In this document: positions 22,047-31,908 of the stretch, piece after piece
Layout: each line of letters starts with the position of its first letter
Position numbering within the stretch: position 1 is the stretch's first letter
NCBI GenBank assembly: GCA_003427395.1
Contig: BFEA01000164.1
Location: 946,667 to 979,920 of the forward strand
Direction: 5' to 3'
Length of the DNA stretch: 33,254 nucleotides
From: Chara braunii
Taxonomy: Eukaryota > Streptophyta > Charophyceae > Charales > Characeae
The notes under the pieces: generated by a model
The model's input: only the letters and a program-made list of their open reading frames with translations
Told to the model about the DNA's origin: nothing
The model's database searches: none
Program-made: the position numbers and the translations under genes

Positions 22047-22068
22047 GAAAAAAAAAAAAAAAAAAAAA
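22047..22068. repeat. Poly(A) run
   Basis: An uninterrupted A run of about 20 bases on the plus strand follows CTATCACAG. It could be the tail of a plus-strand retroposon that ends here, but no parent sequence or AATAAA is evident upstream. Confidence 0.7.
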
Positions 22069-22152
22069 CGAAAAACGAATAGCAAGCTACTGAGGGCTGT
22101 ACCACCCCACACGCGGCCAGGAGAAAGGGCATTTCAAGCTCTAAACTACTAG

Positions 22153-22226
22153 CGGTGTATCTACCTGTGTTCTACCAGAAGATTCATGCTCATGTTGCAC
22201 ATTTGGTTAGTAGCGGAGCAAGGCCC
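22153..22226. repeat. 74-bp dispersed module shared with 6300-6373
   Basis: This aligns to 6300-6373 without gaps. I counted 55 of 74 identical positions by hand. The strongest blocks are GTGTATCT, GCTC, TTGCACATTT and GTAG..G..AGC.AGGCCC. The first copy lies in a foldback repeat. Here the flanking CTACTAG and TTAGTAG words suggest the remains of similar inverted arms. Confidence 0.65.
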
Positions 22227-23354
22227 TCGATCTCCACAGCTGTCGGGGGAAAGGTAAGTGCGTTTTTTCTTTTTTTTTTTTCCCGAAAGTCGATACGTTT
22301 TTTTTCTTTTCTTTTCTTTTCTTAGTAAGCCCTACCAACGAGGCAGGGCAGTCTGTTCTAGATTTCGTTACTTGGGCGTAGTAAACAACAGAATGCTTCG
22401 ATACTGTATTTCTGGGAAGATGCAGTGAAAGAGAAAAAAAACAAAAGCCAAAACGACCCAGACCCAAATCGCCCGCCCAAACCCATTGCCCGCCCCCGGC
22501 TTGCAACGGTGAAAAATTCTATCCCTCAAAAGGGAAACAATGGACAGCGCCCTATACTAAATTACAACGACCTTGACAAAATAACCTGCCTTGTGACTGG
22601 ACTTAGGGACAATAGCGACCGCACCCTATTTTCTGTTGTCGGAGACCCCAAACGAACCCGTCCTAGCGAAGTTGTATTGCACGACCTTATCGAAAATAGA
22701 AAGAAACGAAACGACGAAAATGAAACACACACAAGCGGAACCTCCTGGCTGCGAACTGTTCAGTCCGCACATCCCTTCTATCAGCGCAGCAAAGAGCCTC
22801 AAAGGACAAAGCAGCATGGCCTGCGTGTACTACGCCCAAGGGTTGGCATGGTGACTGTGACCCGTGCTTCGACCATGGCCCTTCAGAGGCACCTCCCTCT
22901 CCTGCCAGATGCGCCACCGGGAAGAAAGTCGTATCTCAAGGTAGAGCGCTCGACTCCTCACGACAGTTAAGGTTGGACTCACTTCCTCACGGTAAGAAGA
23001 GATTGAGAGGGTAGATAAGGTAAGGGAACAACGTACTGGGAGATAGCTGCCCCCAACCACAAATTTCTCACCAATTGAGCCGATGTGCATTTCACTGACC
23101 GGTCATAGCTTTTGTACCACCCACAACGCAATGCAGTGCCAGCCAAAATGGCACATCAGCATGCTCTCATTATCATACATACATCCTCTGTCAACACACC
23201 TCCCACTCCGTCGCCACAGCCTTCCAGCAACCGACCGCTCTACTTGGGCCCCGCTATTTCAAGCCAGCGCCAAAGTATCCTTACTGCACAGAAGCATCGC
23301 CAGTGCACCAAGTAACCATGTTGCCAGCGCCAAGTAAGCAGCGATCTCGAACCA
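22227..23354. other. Leader of gypsy element 1, mostly unassigned
   Basis: This lies between the 74-bp module and the primer-binding site. It includes an AAG|GTAAGT word at 22254 and a CTTTT-repeat tract ending CTTAG at 22325, which together look like a 72-base intron on the plus strand. It also includes a plus-strand frame of 181 codons (22425-22970) with an uninformative sequence. The leader appears to have collected insertions. I do not call a gene. Confidence 0.4.
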
Positions 23355-23366
23355 ACTCTGGTACCA
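23355..23366 (-). promoter_or_regulatory. Primer-binding site of gypsy element 1 (tRNA-iMet type)
   Basis: On the minus strand TGGTACCAGAGT matches the plant initiator tRNA-Met primer consensus TGGTATCAGAGC at 10 of 12 positions. It lies a few bases from the 5' LTR inner edge, the standard position for priming minus-strand DNA synthesis. Confidence 0.75.
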
Positions 23367-23368
23367 AA

Positions 23369-23848
23369 TAGCAAGGAATATGAGTGGGAACGATATACAG
23401 AAAACCAAGTTGCGAAATCACACAGATGTCCAAGTAGTCTTGTAGAAGCAGAGAGCACAAATGCACCGAGATTTCATCCAAATAAGAGCAGTACAATGAA
23501 GTAATGAGCCAATGTTCAAGCCCTCAGGCCACACCAACACAATATCCAAAGTTGCTCTTCTCTGTCTGGCGCCCAGCGCCCTACCTACACCACTCGACTA
23601 TCCTACCTACATCAACATTCTCGCAACAGGCTCACTTTGACTCTCGAAGACCAATGTACATGTCGTGAGCACCGTAGCCGACCTCTCTCATGTACTAGCT
23701 ATGTATCTCGTTTCCCCTCATTAGAACTTGTCCACCCACACTCGCCTCCTTCCTGAAGACCAATGCCCTCTCACCCCCTAGCACTCTGCAACCCGGCTAT
23801 GGCTGCTTGCGTTTCGCTGCCCAACATCGCCCCTCTTCACCACACACG
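23369..23848 (-). repeat. 5' LTR of gypsy element 1, cut by element 2
   Basis: Matches 18376-18846 in the same orientation, for example ATACAGAAAACCAAGTTGCG and AAATCACACAGATGTCC. The match ends at CACACACG (23848), immediately before the TG terminus of element 2, where the intact copy continues with TGCCCGCACACG. The missing remainder should lie on the far side of element 2 and is not seen in this window. Confidence 0.85.
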
Positions 23849-24119
23849 TGTTATGATTCTGGTGTCTGGAGACCAACACTCACTCACATAGACTTATAGG
23901 TATGACCATACTTACACAGAAGGAAGGGGAGAGGATAGGAGTATCACACTGCAGAAGGAGAGAGAAACACAGTGGAAGGCTTGACCATGTGATATGACAA
24001 GGTACACTGAAAGTGCAATTCACTCCGCTCAATCCTCACAACCAGTCATAAAGGAAAGCCGAGTAGATCACATGTAGGAAACAATGAAACGATGGTAGTC
24101 CAAACCCAGTATCACACTG

Positions 24120-24125
24120 TTTATT
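24120..24125 (-). terminator. AATAAA polyadenylation signal in the 3' LTR
   Basis: AATAAA on the minus strand within GTTCAATAAACAGTG. The same hexamer is kept at the matching site of the other LTR (32505-32500), which suggests it served as the element's poly(A) signal. Confidence 0.6.
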
Positions 24126-24179
24126 GAACTCAGAGTCTCAAATTGTCAGAAAAACTTTAGAACTACAGTGTTTCTGAGC

Positions 24180-24457
24180 AGCGCTTCACTCCCCAACCCT
24201 AAGTAACCACTCGTGACACCCCTGAGTCCCTGAAACATCAAGCGCCACCCAATTACTGCCCTCAAAGAGCAGCGCCTCCCTGAAACAGGCCTCTGAGGCC
24301 AAGTGCCACTCAGAGGATGAAGAAGAAGACCAGCGCCACAGTATCTGATGATGACGTTGTGTCGGAAGACTTCTCGGGTGGAAGTCTGCAGCAGCGCCAC
24401 CAAATCCTGACAAGATGACCGATGGGGAGAAAGTTGCAGCTATGTCTGCAGCGCCAC
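24180..24457. repeat. Phased AGCGCCAC octamers, ~30-bp period, 3' LTR copy
   Basis: AGCGCCAC or a close variant begins at 24180, 24241, 24271, 24302, 24332, 24393 and 24450. The steps are 61, 30, 31, 30, 61 and 57, close to multiples of 30. The sequence between octamers is not obviously repeated. The same spacing is kept in the other LTR. Confidence 0.75.
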
Positions 24458-24737
24458 AACCCTGTGACCCCACTCCGGAGGAGGGTCCAGCGGGGCACCA
24501 ACTTCTCTCGCCTCCAGCAGACGTCAATAGCCCAGACCTCTGTTCAACTCCACGTGCTGACAGAGTACAATGCAGGTCCCAGCTATGGCCGACGCTCCAA
24601 AGGTCTGGCTATGTCCGTCTCCCACAGCGCTGAGCCGTCACCACTTACGGTTCATGTGTAGTGCAGGAGCGATGTACTCGGTACCAACTGCCAAAAGCCC
24701 TGAACCGATATGCCCCACCTATCTATAGTCTACTCTA

Positions 24738-25150
24738 GCCTAGACTTGACCTAGACTGGACTGACTGACTGACCGGTACCGTTTCTGTTTCGGCCTCTAG
24801 GTCCTCTCCCAACCCGGCTATAGGCTATAGGACCGTCTATCAGCTTAGCCTTTTAGGGCCTGTTTGTCCTAGGGTTAGCCCGGGTCTGCTATTCACAGTT
24901 AGGATATCTGTAGGAAATTCAGTTAGTACGGACTTGTATTTTCTCGTATTTACAGATATGTCCCTCACGAATTTTCCTTACAGGCAGGTCGCTCGGTTAG
25001 GCCTCAACCAAACAAAATTACGAATTTGTCCTACCTATGGTACAACCACGACAGAGAGAGGCTACAGCCGACCAGAAACAGCAAGTCATTGCAGACGTAC
25101 CCTCCCCCGACGCAAGGATCTCCGAGCTAGGGGCGGAGGCGTGCAGAGCG
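24738..25150. other. 3' noncoding DNA between pol and 3' LTR of element 2
   Basis: No LTR counterpart and no coding sense on the element strand. It contains GACTGACTGACTGACC and a palindrome-like GGCTATAGGCTATAGG. A purine-rich stretch on the element strand near 24795-24815 is a weak polypurine-tract candidate. The plus-strand frame at 24934-25188 is probably chance. Confidence 0.45.
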
Positions 25151-26680
25151 TCAAAGGGATTCTCCCTTCCATGCTGCCCAATATCTGAGGATAACAGACT
25201 TGGCGGTTTTTAGAAGTTCCTTGCGAGTGAACCAACGATCTTCAGTATGAGGCTGGTACAAGAACTTTATAAGGTACTCCTTATCTGGACATGTACCTGA
25301 CTCATCCTCCACAAATTCCACTTCATATCCCTTGCCAGGAATAGGGGACCGAACTGAGGAGGCCTGTCTGGAAATGCATTAGTAGATGTGAATGGCAGCA
25401 ACTTAGATGCATGAAAGACAGGGTAGGAGGCCTGTCTGGAAATGCATCAGTAGATGTGAATGGCAGCAACTTAGATGCATGAAAGACAGGGTAGGTTTGT
25501 AGATGCAGAGGGACATCCATTGTATAGGATGGTCCAAATGGATCAACTCCCACTGTATCTAAGACCTGCCATGGACCCATGTATCGTGGCAGCGGCTTAG
25601 GCGAAATATCCTCCTCTCGTGACAACTTAGAACTGAGTACCCATACCCAGTCACCTGTTCGAATAGTAGAGGGGCGTGTGTGCTTGTTAGCCTGCTGAAT
25701 CATAGCCTTTTGGGCTTTGAGCAGGTTGGCACAGGCGTGCGTAATGTCCACACGGTAATGCCTGGTGAACTCTGCAGTTCCATGTGTCACGTCGGTGTAG
25801 CCATATCGATGATGTCATCGAGAGGCTGCCGTGGCTCACGACCCCAATGTAACCGGTAGGGTGTAAAGCTTGTGGAGGAGTGTACATACGTGTTATATAC
25901 AAGTTGTGCACGACCCAAATGGAGATCCTTGTCCTGCTGATCTGGACTGATCACAGGACGCAACAACTGAATAAAATCTGGTTCATCACTTCAGCCTGTC
26001 CATTGGATCCAGGATGACGACCAAATGTCATATCCAGTTTGGAATGAAGGTAATCCCTGCAGAAGGATTGCCATTCATTGCGTCAAAAACGAGGATCTCG
26101 GTCACCGACTATAGAGGTGGGTGGTCCATGATCTGTGACCCACCTGTCATCAAATGCCGCCTTGACGGCTGGAACGCGAGCCTCAACTGGTAAGGGGATT
26201 AACTCTGCGTATTTGGAGAAACGATCCACATAGACCATGACATGACGCATCCCATGAGGAGTGGTCCTACCCAAGTGAGTAAAATCAATGGACACTGACT
26301 GTGTAGGAGCATCTGGGATAGGTAGTGGTTTGAGTAGGCCAAGGAGAGGTCGGCGTACCACCTTATTCCTTTGGCATAACTCACAGGTTTCCACATAGCG
26401 CAACATGTCACTCCTCATCTCCTTCCAGAAAAAGTGTTGCGACAGGGCTGCATACGATTTGATGGCTCCAAAGTGACCACGATCATCATGACACTCTTGA
26501 CATCAGGAGAGTTCTCAGCTTGCGGTCTTGGGGAATGCACAAGCGTTCCTCACCTCTGCTGCAAGTATACAGCAAGTCTGAAACCAGAGTATATCTTGGT
26601 TCAGATGCAGGATCATCCTGGAGATTCCTCACTATAGGCCCAAAAAGCGCATCCTGGGCAGTAACCGGGCAATGGTTTGA
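25151..26680 (-). pseudogene. Element 2 integrase with chromodomain-like tail (broken)
   Basis: In order: a zinc-binding ECHDDRGH (HX4H) and ETCELCQRNK (CX2C); catalytic core SIDFTHLG (first Asp), VYVDRFSKYAELIPL, GDRDPRF and GRHPGSNGQAEVMNQ (the Glu block); then the GPF/Y-type PRYMGPWQVLD, VFHASKLLPF and a chromodomain-like EYLIKF...EDRWFTRKELL. A TGA at 25151 ends it. The DDE positions are visible but spread over several frames with stops in between. A 68-bp tandem duplication at 25357-25492 shifts the frame before the tail. The protein would join element cDNA into chromatin. Confidence 0.87.
25357..25492. repeat. 68-bp tandem duplication in the integrase C-terminus of element 2
   Basis: Two adjacent 68-base copies begin AGGAGGCCTGTCTGGAAATG at 25357 and 25425. 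I see a single T/C difference between them, so the duplication is recent relative to the element's other damage. It repeats the segment encoding VFHASKLLPF and breaks the frame, since 68 is not a multiple of three. Confidence 0.93.
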
Positions 26681-26686
26681 CGAGTC

Positions 26687-27598
26687 TTATCTCCAAATGA
26701 GTGAGTGAGGGAGATGAAGAAGAGTGTCAGGCCTACTAGAAGGGGCAGCAACTACTCGATTGTAGCAGCCCTTCTTGTGTCTCAGTTCAAAGTCAAACAT
26801 GTCAATGAACTGAATATAGCGAGCAAGCTTGTCATTTAGTTCTCCCTGGGACTTCATCCACTGTAGGGTGGAATGATATGAGAAGATCTTGAAGTGCCTG
26901 CCAAGGAGAAAATGCTTCCAATGCTTGAGCGCTGACACAAGAGCATAAAACTCTTTCTCATAGGTAGAGTCCTGCAAATTTTTTGTTTTGATCTTCTTGC
27001 TCATGTATTCGATAGGCTGCAGACCATTCCCATCATCCTATTGAAGTATCGCCCCTACACCATACTGACTCACATCTGTGGTAAGCACAAAAGGGAAGGT
27101 AGGGTCAGGTAACTTCAAAACAGGGGCCCGAATCAAGGCCTCCTTGAGACGTGTGAAAGCCTCCTGGCACTCTGATGTCCAAAGAAAGGAAGTGTCTTTC
27201 TTTGTGAGATCAGTCAAGGGAGCTGCGATAAAAGAGAAGTTCTGAATGAACTTCCTGTAATAAGATGCAAACCCTAAGAATGACCGGACATCACAAATGT
27301 TAGCAGGTCTAGACCAGTGTTGAACTGCAGCAACTTTCGTTGCTTCAGGAGCTCACCCGTCTTCGAAAATGACGTGTCCCAGATAGATCACAGAGGGAAC
27401 CCCCAAAGAGGATTTATCCCTGTTAATCTTATATTGGTTATTATGTAAGGCCTGGAGGACCAGAGCCAGATGTTGCGCATGCTCTTGGGCAGATCGATTG
27501 AATACCAGAATATCATCCAAGTAGACAACTACAAATCTATCCAAGTAAAGTATGAGTATGCGATGCATCTCTGTCTGGAAGGTGTCGGGGCATTGCAA
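26687..27598 (-). pseudogene. Element 2 RT C-terminal half and RNase H (broken)
   Basis: The frame beginning about 27598 carries [11 protein letters not shown] and the active-site YLDDILVFNRS, then VIYLGHVIFEDG. After a TGA near 27350 it carries APEATKVAAVQHWSRPAN and the connection region. A TAG lies near 27039, in ILQ*DDGNG. RNase H follows with STYEKEFYALVSALKHWKHF, FKIFSYHSTLQWM and NRVVAAPSSRPD. In active relatives the last two read like TDHSSL and VADALSR. The Asp in the first has become Tyr and the second has lost its Asp, so RNase H would be dead even without the stops. Confidence 0.86.
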
Positions 27599-28386
27599 AG
27601 ATCGAATGGCATGACCAGGTACTCATAAGTACTATACCTGGTCTTGAAGGCTATCTTGTGAACATCGCCTTCAACCATCTCAATCTGGTGGTAGCCAAAT
27701 TTGAGATCGATCTTGCTAAAAATGGTACAGCCCTGCACCATATCCAACAAATCGTCAATGCGAGGAAGGGGCTCTGTAGACTTCCTCGTGATTTTGTTGA
27801 GACCTCTATAGTCCACGCACATCCTGAACTCACCATTCCCCTTTGGAACAAAGAGGACTGGTGCCCCAAACTCAGGTGTGATGGGCCGGATCCAGCCTTT
27901 GCTGGTTAGGGTCTCCAACCGTTTCCTGAGCTCATCAACTTTAGCAGGTAACATCCTGTAGACTCGGCCCTTGGGAGGGACCGAACTAGGCAGGATCTCA
28001 ATCTTATGTTTGGTTTGCCTATGGACAAGTCCAGTAAGCTCTTCCATAAGATCTGAGAAGCGGTCGACAACCTGCTGAATTCGAGAGGGACAGGGAGCAG
28101 TTTCCACATCAGTCTGTTTGACATAGGCCACAAACAGACGGGTGTGGTAAGTCTGGCGCGAGAAATGTAGAAATCTGCGAGCACTCATGCAGTAACAGCT
28201 GCTGGCCGGATGATACTCATTAGCGAGTATACAAGGGCGATAAACCCCATGCCGATCAGGTAACTCAACCTTAAGGATCCGCCAGTCGACCCTATGATTG
28301 GTGGCACCAAGCCACTGCATACAGAAGACGAGGTCAAAGGGAACATTAGAAAACACAAAGAAATTCAGGCGATGCCTGATTTCTCC
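27529..28386 (-). pseudogene. Element 2 RT, N-terminal half
   Basis: In the protease frame after a TAG near 28387, the sequence runs through a Cys/His-poor spacer into RT. The blocks are [82 protein letters not shown] (first catalytic Asp) and [14 protein letters not shown]. The frame then shifts near 27595, so the YLDD half lies in the next frame. Block spacing is normal for Ty3/gypsy RT. Confidence 0.9.
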
Positions 28387-28835
28387 CTACTTGTCGAAGG
28401 TCAAAGGCAGACCCTTGACAACAGTAATGATCCTGACTGTGGAATAGTCACCAATGCGAACCTCTATAGGCTGTTGCAATTTCACTGACCTCTGATCGAA
28501 GTGCAACTTGCTGACTGCCTTGGGAGATATGAAGTTGCGAGTAGCCCCACAGTCTAAGAGCCCTTTGATCTTGGCTCCCAAGATAGAGGGTCGAAGCAGG
28601 ATGAGTTCTGACGTATGCTTTTGCTTCTCCTGCAAGGACAGGAAAAGGTCAGCAAGGCACTGAGCATCATACTCCTCCCACGTCTCATCCAACTCGAAGT
28701 CTTCAAAAGTGAAAAACCCCGGAGGTGCAACTCCAACGATAGAAGAACCAGTGAGAGAGTGTGAAGATTCACCTTCATCAGAAGGGGACTCAACACTGGT
28801 GGAAAGAGTTGCTGCTTCCACCTCTCTCTGCTCTA
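28387..28835 (-). pseudogene. Element 2 aspartic protease region, -1 frame relative to gag
   Basis: This lies in the -1 frame relative to gag and is entered at the slippery site overlapping the gag stop. About 60 residues of acidic spacer precede GLLDCGATRNFIS, the retropepsin active-site block (D-C-GAT in place of the common D-S/T-GAT), with ILGAKIKG just before it. A TAG at 28387 ends the frame, and the same frame continues as the pre-RT spacer. The enzyme would cleave the Gag-Pol precursor. No independent AUG start is required if it is made by frameshifting. Confidence 0.82.
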
Positions 28836-28842
28836 GTTTTTT
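28798..28842 (-). promoter_or_regulatory. Candidate programmed -1 frameshift site at the gag stop
   Basis: On the minus strand the gag frame ends TCA AAA AAC TAG. The heptamer A AAA AAC (28842-28836) has the X XXY YYZ form in the zero frame and directly precedes the TAG. Thirteen bases on, GGTGGAA (28822-28816) can pair perfectly with TTCCACC (28804-28798) around an 11-base loop. ACTC in that loop could pair with a downstream GAGT to make a pseudoknot. After a -1 slip the reading enters the protease frame without a stop. The spacer is longer than the usual 5-9 bases, so stimulation is less certain than the slip site. Confidence 0.75.
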
Positions 28843-30382
28843 GAACTAGAGTTGTCTGTAGACCAGCGAGGCATGCTGGGACAGTCCTTTAAGAAATGCC
28901 CCCCCTCAAATCTCAGGCAAGTACCCTTGTCCTTTCTCTTCCTCCACACCCCCTCCTGGATCTCGAGTGGATGGCAGGGGAAGGTGAAAGGATCAAGGGG
29001 GTCAGTTGGCCAACGGACGTCACATGGTAGTGGTACTCTCTGGGCACCAGGGGAAGGGGCACGTCCCTTACCTTTCCCCTTGCTGCTCGTTGGTGCTTTC
29101 TGGGCTGGGGCCTTGCTCTTAGTCAGGCCCATCAAAGCATCAATCAGGGCAAGAACAGCAGGATCTGCAGTAGATGATGAAGCAGTTACATATGGAGGGG
29201 TCCCACCTTGGGATGTTGCACCACTATCTGAACTAGACGCCGCAGTGGCAAACAGGGCACCCTTCGTCCTTCGACGCCCCTTTGAGGAGGGTCCCTTCCT
29301 TCCTTCAGAAGGTGCTTCCTGGACATGGAGTTCAGACTCCAAGTCTAGGGCTGCTCTGCCGAAGGACCGTGAGTCCTTGCGGCCCTGAGAGAATAATGCA
29401 AGCTTGTATTGCTGAGGCGCTGCACGCAAGAAATGAATGAGCAGGTCCTGCTCACCTATTTCTAAGCCTGAAATCGATGTTAGACTCTCAAAAGTAGAAT
29501 AGAGTTTGGACAAGGAGCCATCAAATTTCTTTTGGCCCAGACGCAAAATTTTGTCTGCTGCCTTCCGGGCCTGCTCCTTGTCTGCAAACCTATCCTGCAG
29601 GGCCTGTAGAAACTAACCACCCCCAACCTCGGAGCCCAATCAGACATCTCCATCTCCTGCTTGCTGAAAGTGGAGGTGCACCATTTCAGTGCAGTTCTCT
29701 CCAGACGCGCGAGGATAGCAGACACCTTGACATCCTCATCACATTTGAACCCACTCAGGTAGGTTCTTTGAGCAGTGACCCAATTTGCAACATCCATCTT
29801 TGGGTCCTCGCCAGAGGACATAGGTGGAGGGGTCAACTTGGGCCGTTGAAAATCAAATGGTGGTGAGGGCTGTGAAGGTGCTGTTGATTTGGGAGTAGAG
29901 GGAGGAGATGTGTGTCTGGATTGTGGGGGTGATGAAGGTTTCCCTTGAGAAGGTCCAGGAGAAGGAGGGACTGTCAGAGTGGTACGGATCTTTAAATGCG
30001 TAAAGATCAGATCCAGTTTGGCAGAGATGTCATCCAACTTTTTGGAAAAAGTTGAGTGGCTACTTTTCAGATTGGTGATCCTATCATCCCAGTTAGTAAA
30101 ATAAGAACGGTGAATATCATCCTGCAAGAGGATGAATTCAGCCATGTCCTTGTTGTACTGACTGAAACTACTTGTTTTGATTTTCTCAATATCTACAATT
30201 AACAACTTTCTCCTGGCCTCTTTCTGAGTTTCTTCTTTCTTCTTCAACTCACCCTTCAGGGACTCAATTGCCTGTGCCTGCTGGCGGAGTTTCTTCTCCT
30301 GAGGCCGCAGTTCAGCCTCTAACGGGCCAACCGATATCTGAGGCTTCGCATCAGAAGCTTCTCCCTTCTCAGCATCTGCCAT
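28833..30382 (-). pseudogene. Element 2 gag (one frameshift)
   Basis: Starts at the ATG at 30382 (MADAEKGEASDAK). It has a coiled coil (RQQAQAIESLKGELKKKEE), a Pro/Ser linker and the capsid-like block DPKMDVANWVTAQRTYL...LERTALKW. The frame then shifts near 29600. The second frame carries FDGSLSKLYSTFESLTSI, a Ser/Gly/Lys linker and a degenerate zinc knuckle, CLRFEGGHFLKDC, in which the second Cys is Phe. It ends at a TAG (28833-28835) overlapped by the slippery heptamer. Gag would build the particle and bind RNA. The lost knuckle Cys and the frameshift mark this copy as dead. Confidence 0.85.
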
Positions 30383-31689
30383 TTTAATTTATCCCACAAT
30401 TCAGATAAAATAAAATAAACAAATAAACGAAGAGAGATAGGAGGTAAGAAGAGTTGAATTTTCTCTACAGTACTCGTCCAACTACTGCCACCTGACTGAA
30501 GAGAGTAAGTCGGTTAGTCTGAGCAAGTGAGTGCTCAGCCTCCGCAGACCGCCTGAGGGTCAGGGTCAATTTAGAGTACACTCAACAAAAATCCATTTCA
30601 CGATTTTTCCATCACTGCCCTGAACCAACAATTGCACGCAATAATTGCAAATCTTGCATCAATTACCGACAGGATGCAGTCTTGGACTGATTAGGTTGAT
30701 TAGTAGTTAGACAAAGTGACTAATTAGGGATGGACAGGCGTCCACTGATAACCAAGATGCAGCGATTTATAGGTAATTCTATTTTTAGACCTACCCTATA
30801 GAGTTCACCATTGTAAGACCCTGTATGCCATGCCCTGGGTATGGCGGATTACAGTTTTCACTGTAACCGACTCATAACCTCAAATCTGGATGTGCGATTT
30901 GAGAGAGACACTGTATACTGAATTGCGATTTACCAGGGGTTGACAAAATTGAATTCTGACGGACAAAATCACAGTTATGATTTACCCTATTTGAGCCAAG
31001 CTTCATCTATGGCAGCACATAATTCAAATTTCCATTATCACTGACAACAGGATCCTGAACAGATCAATTCACTACACAGGATGAATCTCAATACTGTAGC
31101 CAAACAAGGTTAGTAGGAGTCAAAGATGATAGGTAGGGGAAGTTAGATATGGCTGTCCCATAGTTTGAATTTCAATTTTCAACTGTAAATGGACATACAA
31201 ACCAAATTTCGTTATTCTAAAAATAGCCCCAGAATCGCCACACAGGGTGGAGTAAGGAAACACACTTCAGGGTCAACTTTGAAGAAGACGAGTGAAACTC
31301 TAACTATGGTTGTCTGATCAACACCCTCTCTCCAGTTTCATCTCCTGCGATTCCCAGTGTTCCCACGTACCAAATCTCTTGAAACTTGGTGATCCAGTAG
31401 GTAAGCCTAAGGCGCTTCACCCCCAACTGACATGTTCACCAAATTTGGACTCCTAGGTGCAGATAACTGACAAATTCATTGCAACGCCACATCACCCTGT
31501 ATTGCGCTGCTGGGAAATTGGGGATCCTGACCCAATTCCACATTCGCAACCTCTTGGGATCACTTCCTTGTTAGTCGTCAGTCTCCAGATGAATCGCCAG
31601 GCTAAAAATAGCCTCTCAGAGCCTCTAAGGCCTATGAGCACCAATCGCCAACCACTCCTGCACAACCCTAATCAGGAGTGAATTACCCT
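30383..31689. other. 5' leader of element 2, left part, no gene
   Basis: Noncoding sequence between the gag ATG and the rDNA fragment. It has stops in all frames, no recognisable repeats and no RNA fold that I would defend. Its length is unusual but leaders of 1-2 kb occur in large gypsy elements. Confidence 0.5.
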
Positions 31690-31908
31690 CTGTCCAATTC
31701 TTCTCGCCAGAGTGGTGCGTTTCGCTCCGCCCTGTTATTGCCCTCCAACACCCGTTTGTGGGTGGTGGTCTTCGTTTCCCTGAAAACGACACGTAAGGTC
31801 GTCCCTCCTGTTTGTGTGGTCGCCGCCTTCCNTTCGCTCCCATCAGCTTGAGGTGGGCTTGCGGTTAGGGGTGTCGGCCTCGAGCTGTGGAGGTACGTCG
31901 GGCCTTGC
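31690..31908 (+). other. Probable ITS2 sequence preceding the LSU rRNA fragment
   Basis: GC-rich sequence with TGGGTGGTGGTCTTCG and complementary C-rich stretches, directly upstream of the LSU 5' end and in the same orientation. Its position is the main reason for the ITS2 call, since ITS2 is not conserved enough to recognise. No 5.8S sequence is seen to its left. One ambiguous base occurs at 31832. Confidence 0.4.

Larger units (their letters stand above)
18376..23848 (-). mobile_element. Ty3/gypsy element 1, internally deleted and LTR-interrupted
   Basis: A minus-strand LTR element. Direct repeats at 18376-18846 and 23369-23848 are its 3' and 5' LTRs, and a tRNA-iMet-like primer site lies at 23355-23366. 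Gag spans 21045-20148 and fuses directly to the end of pol (20147-19510, integrase C-terminus plus chromodomain-like tail). The rest of gag, protease, RT, RNase H and the integrase core are gone, so this is a non-autonomous deletion derivative. Its 5' LTR is broken at 23848 by insertion of gypsy element 2, making element 1 the older resident. Confidence 0.85.
23849..24737 (-). repeat. 3' LTR of gypsy element 2
   Basis: Starts with TGTTATGATTCTGG, giving the CA end on the element strand, and matches 32222-33114 throughout with scattered substitutions. An AATAAA on the element strand lies at 24125-24120, as expected for an LTR polyadenylation signal. TATAGATA on the element strand near 24722-24729 is a weak TATA candidate. 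The right border is where similarity to the other LTR stops. No TG/CA end is seen there, so the true end may lie further right. Confidence 0.88.

Noticed and set aside
22425-22970. 181-codon plus-strand gene
   Set aside because: No recognisable motif, no homologue known to me and no supporting signals. Kept only as a note within the leader.
24146-24633. Open frames conserved in both LTRs of element 2
   Set aside because: The similarity at 32526-32961 follows from the LTR duplication itself. Frames exist on both strands and show no domain.
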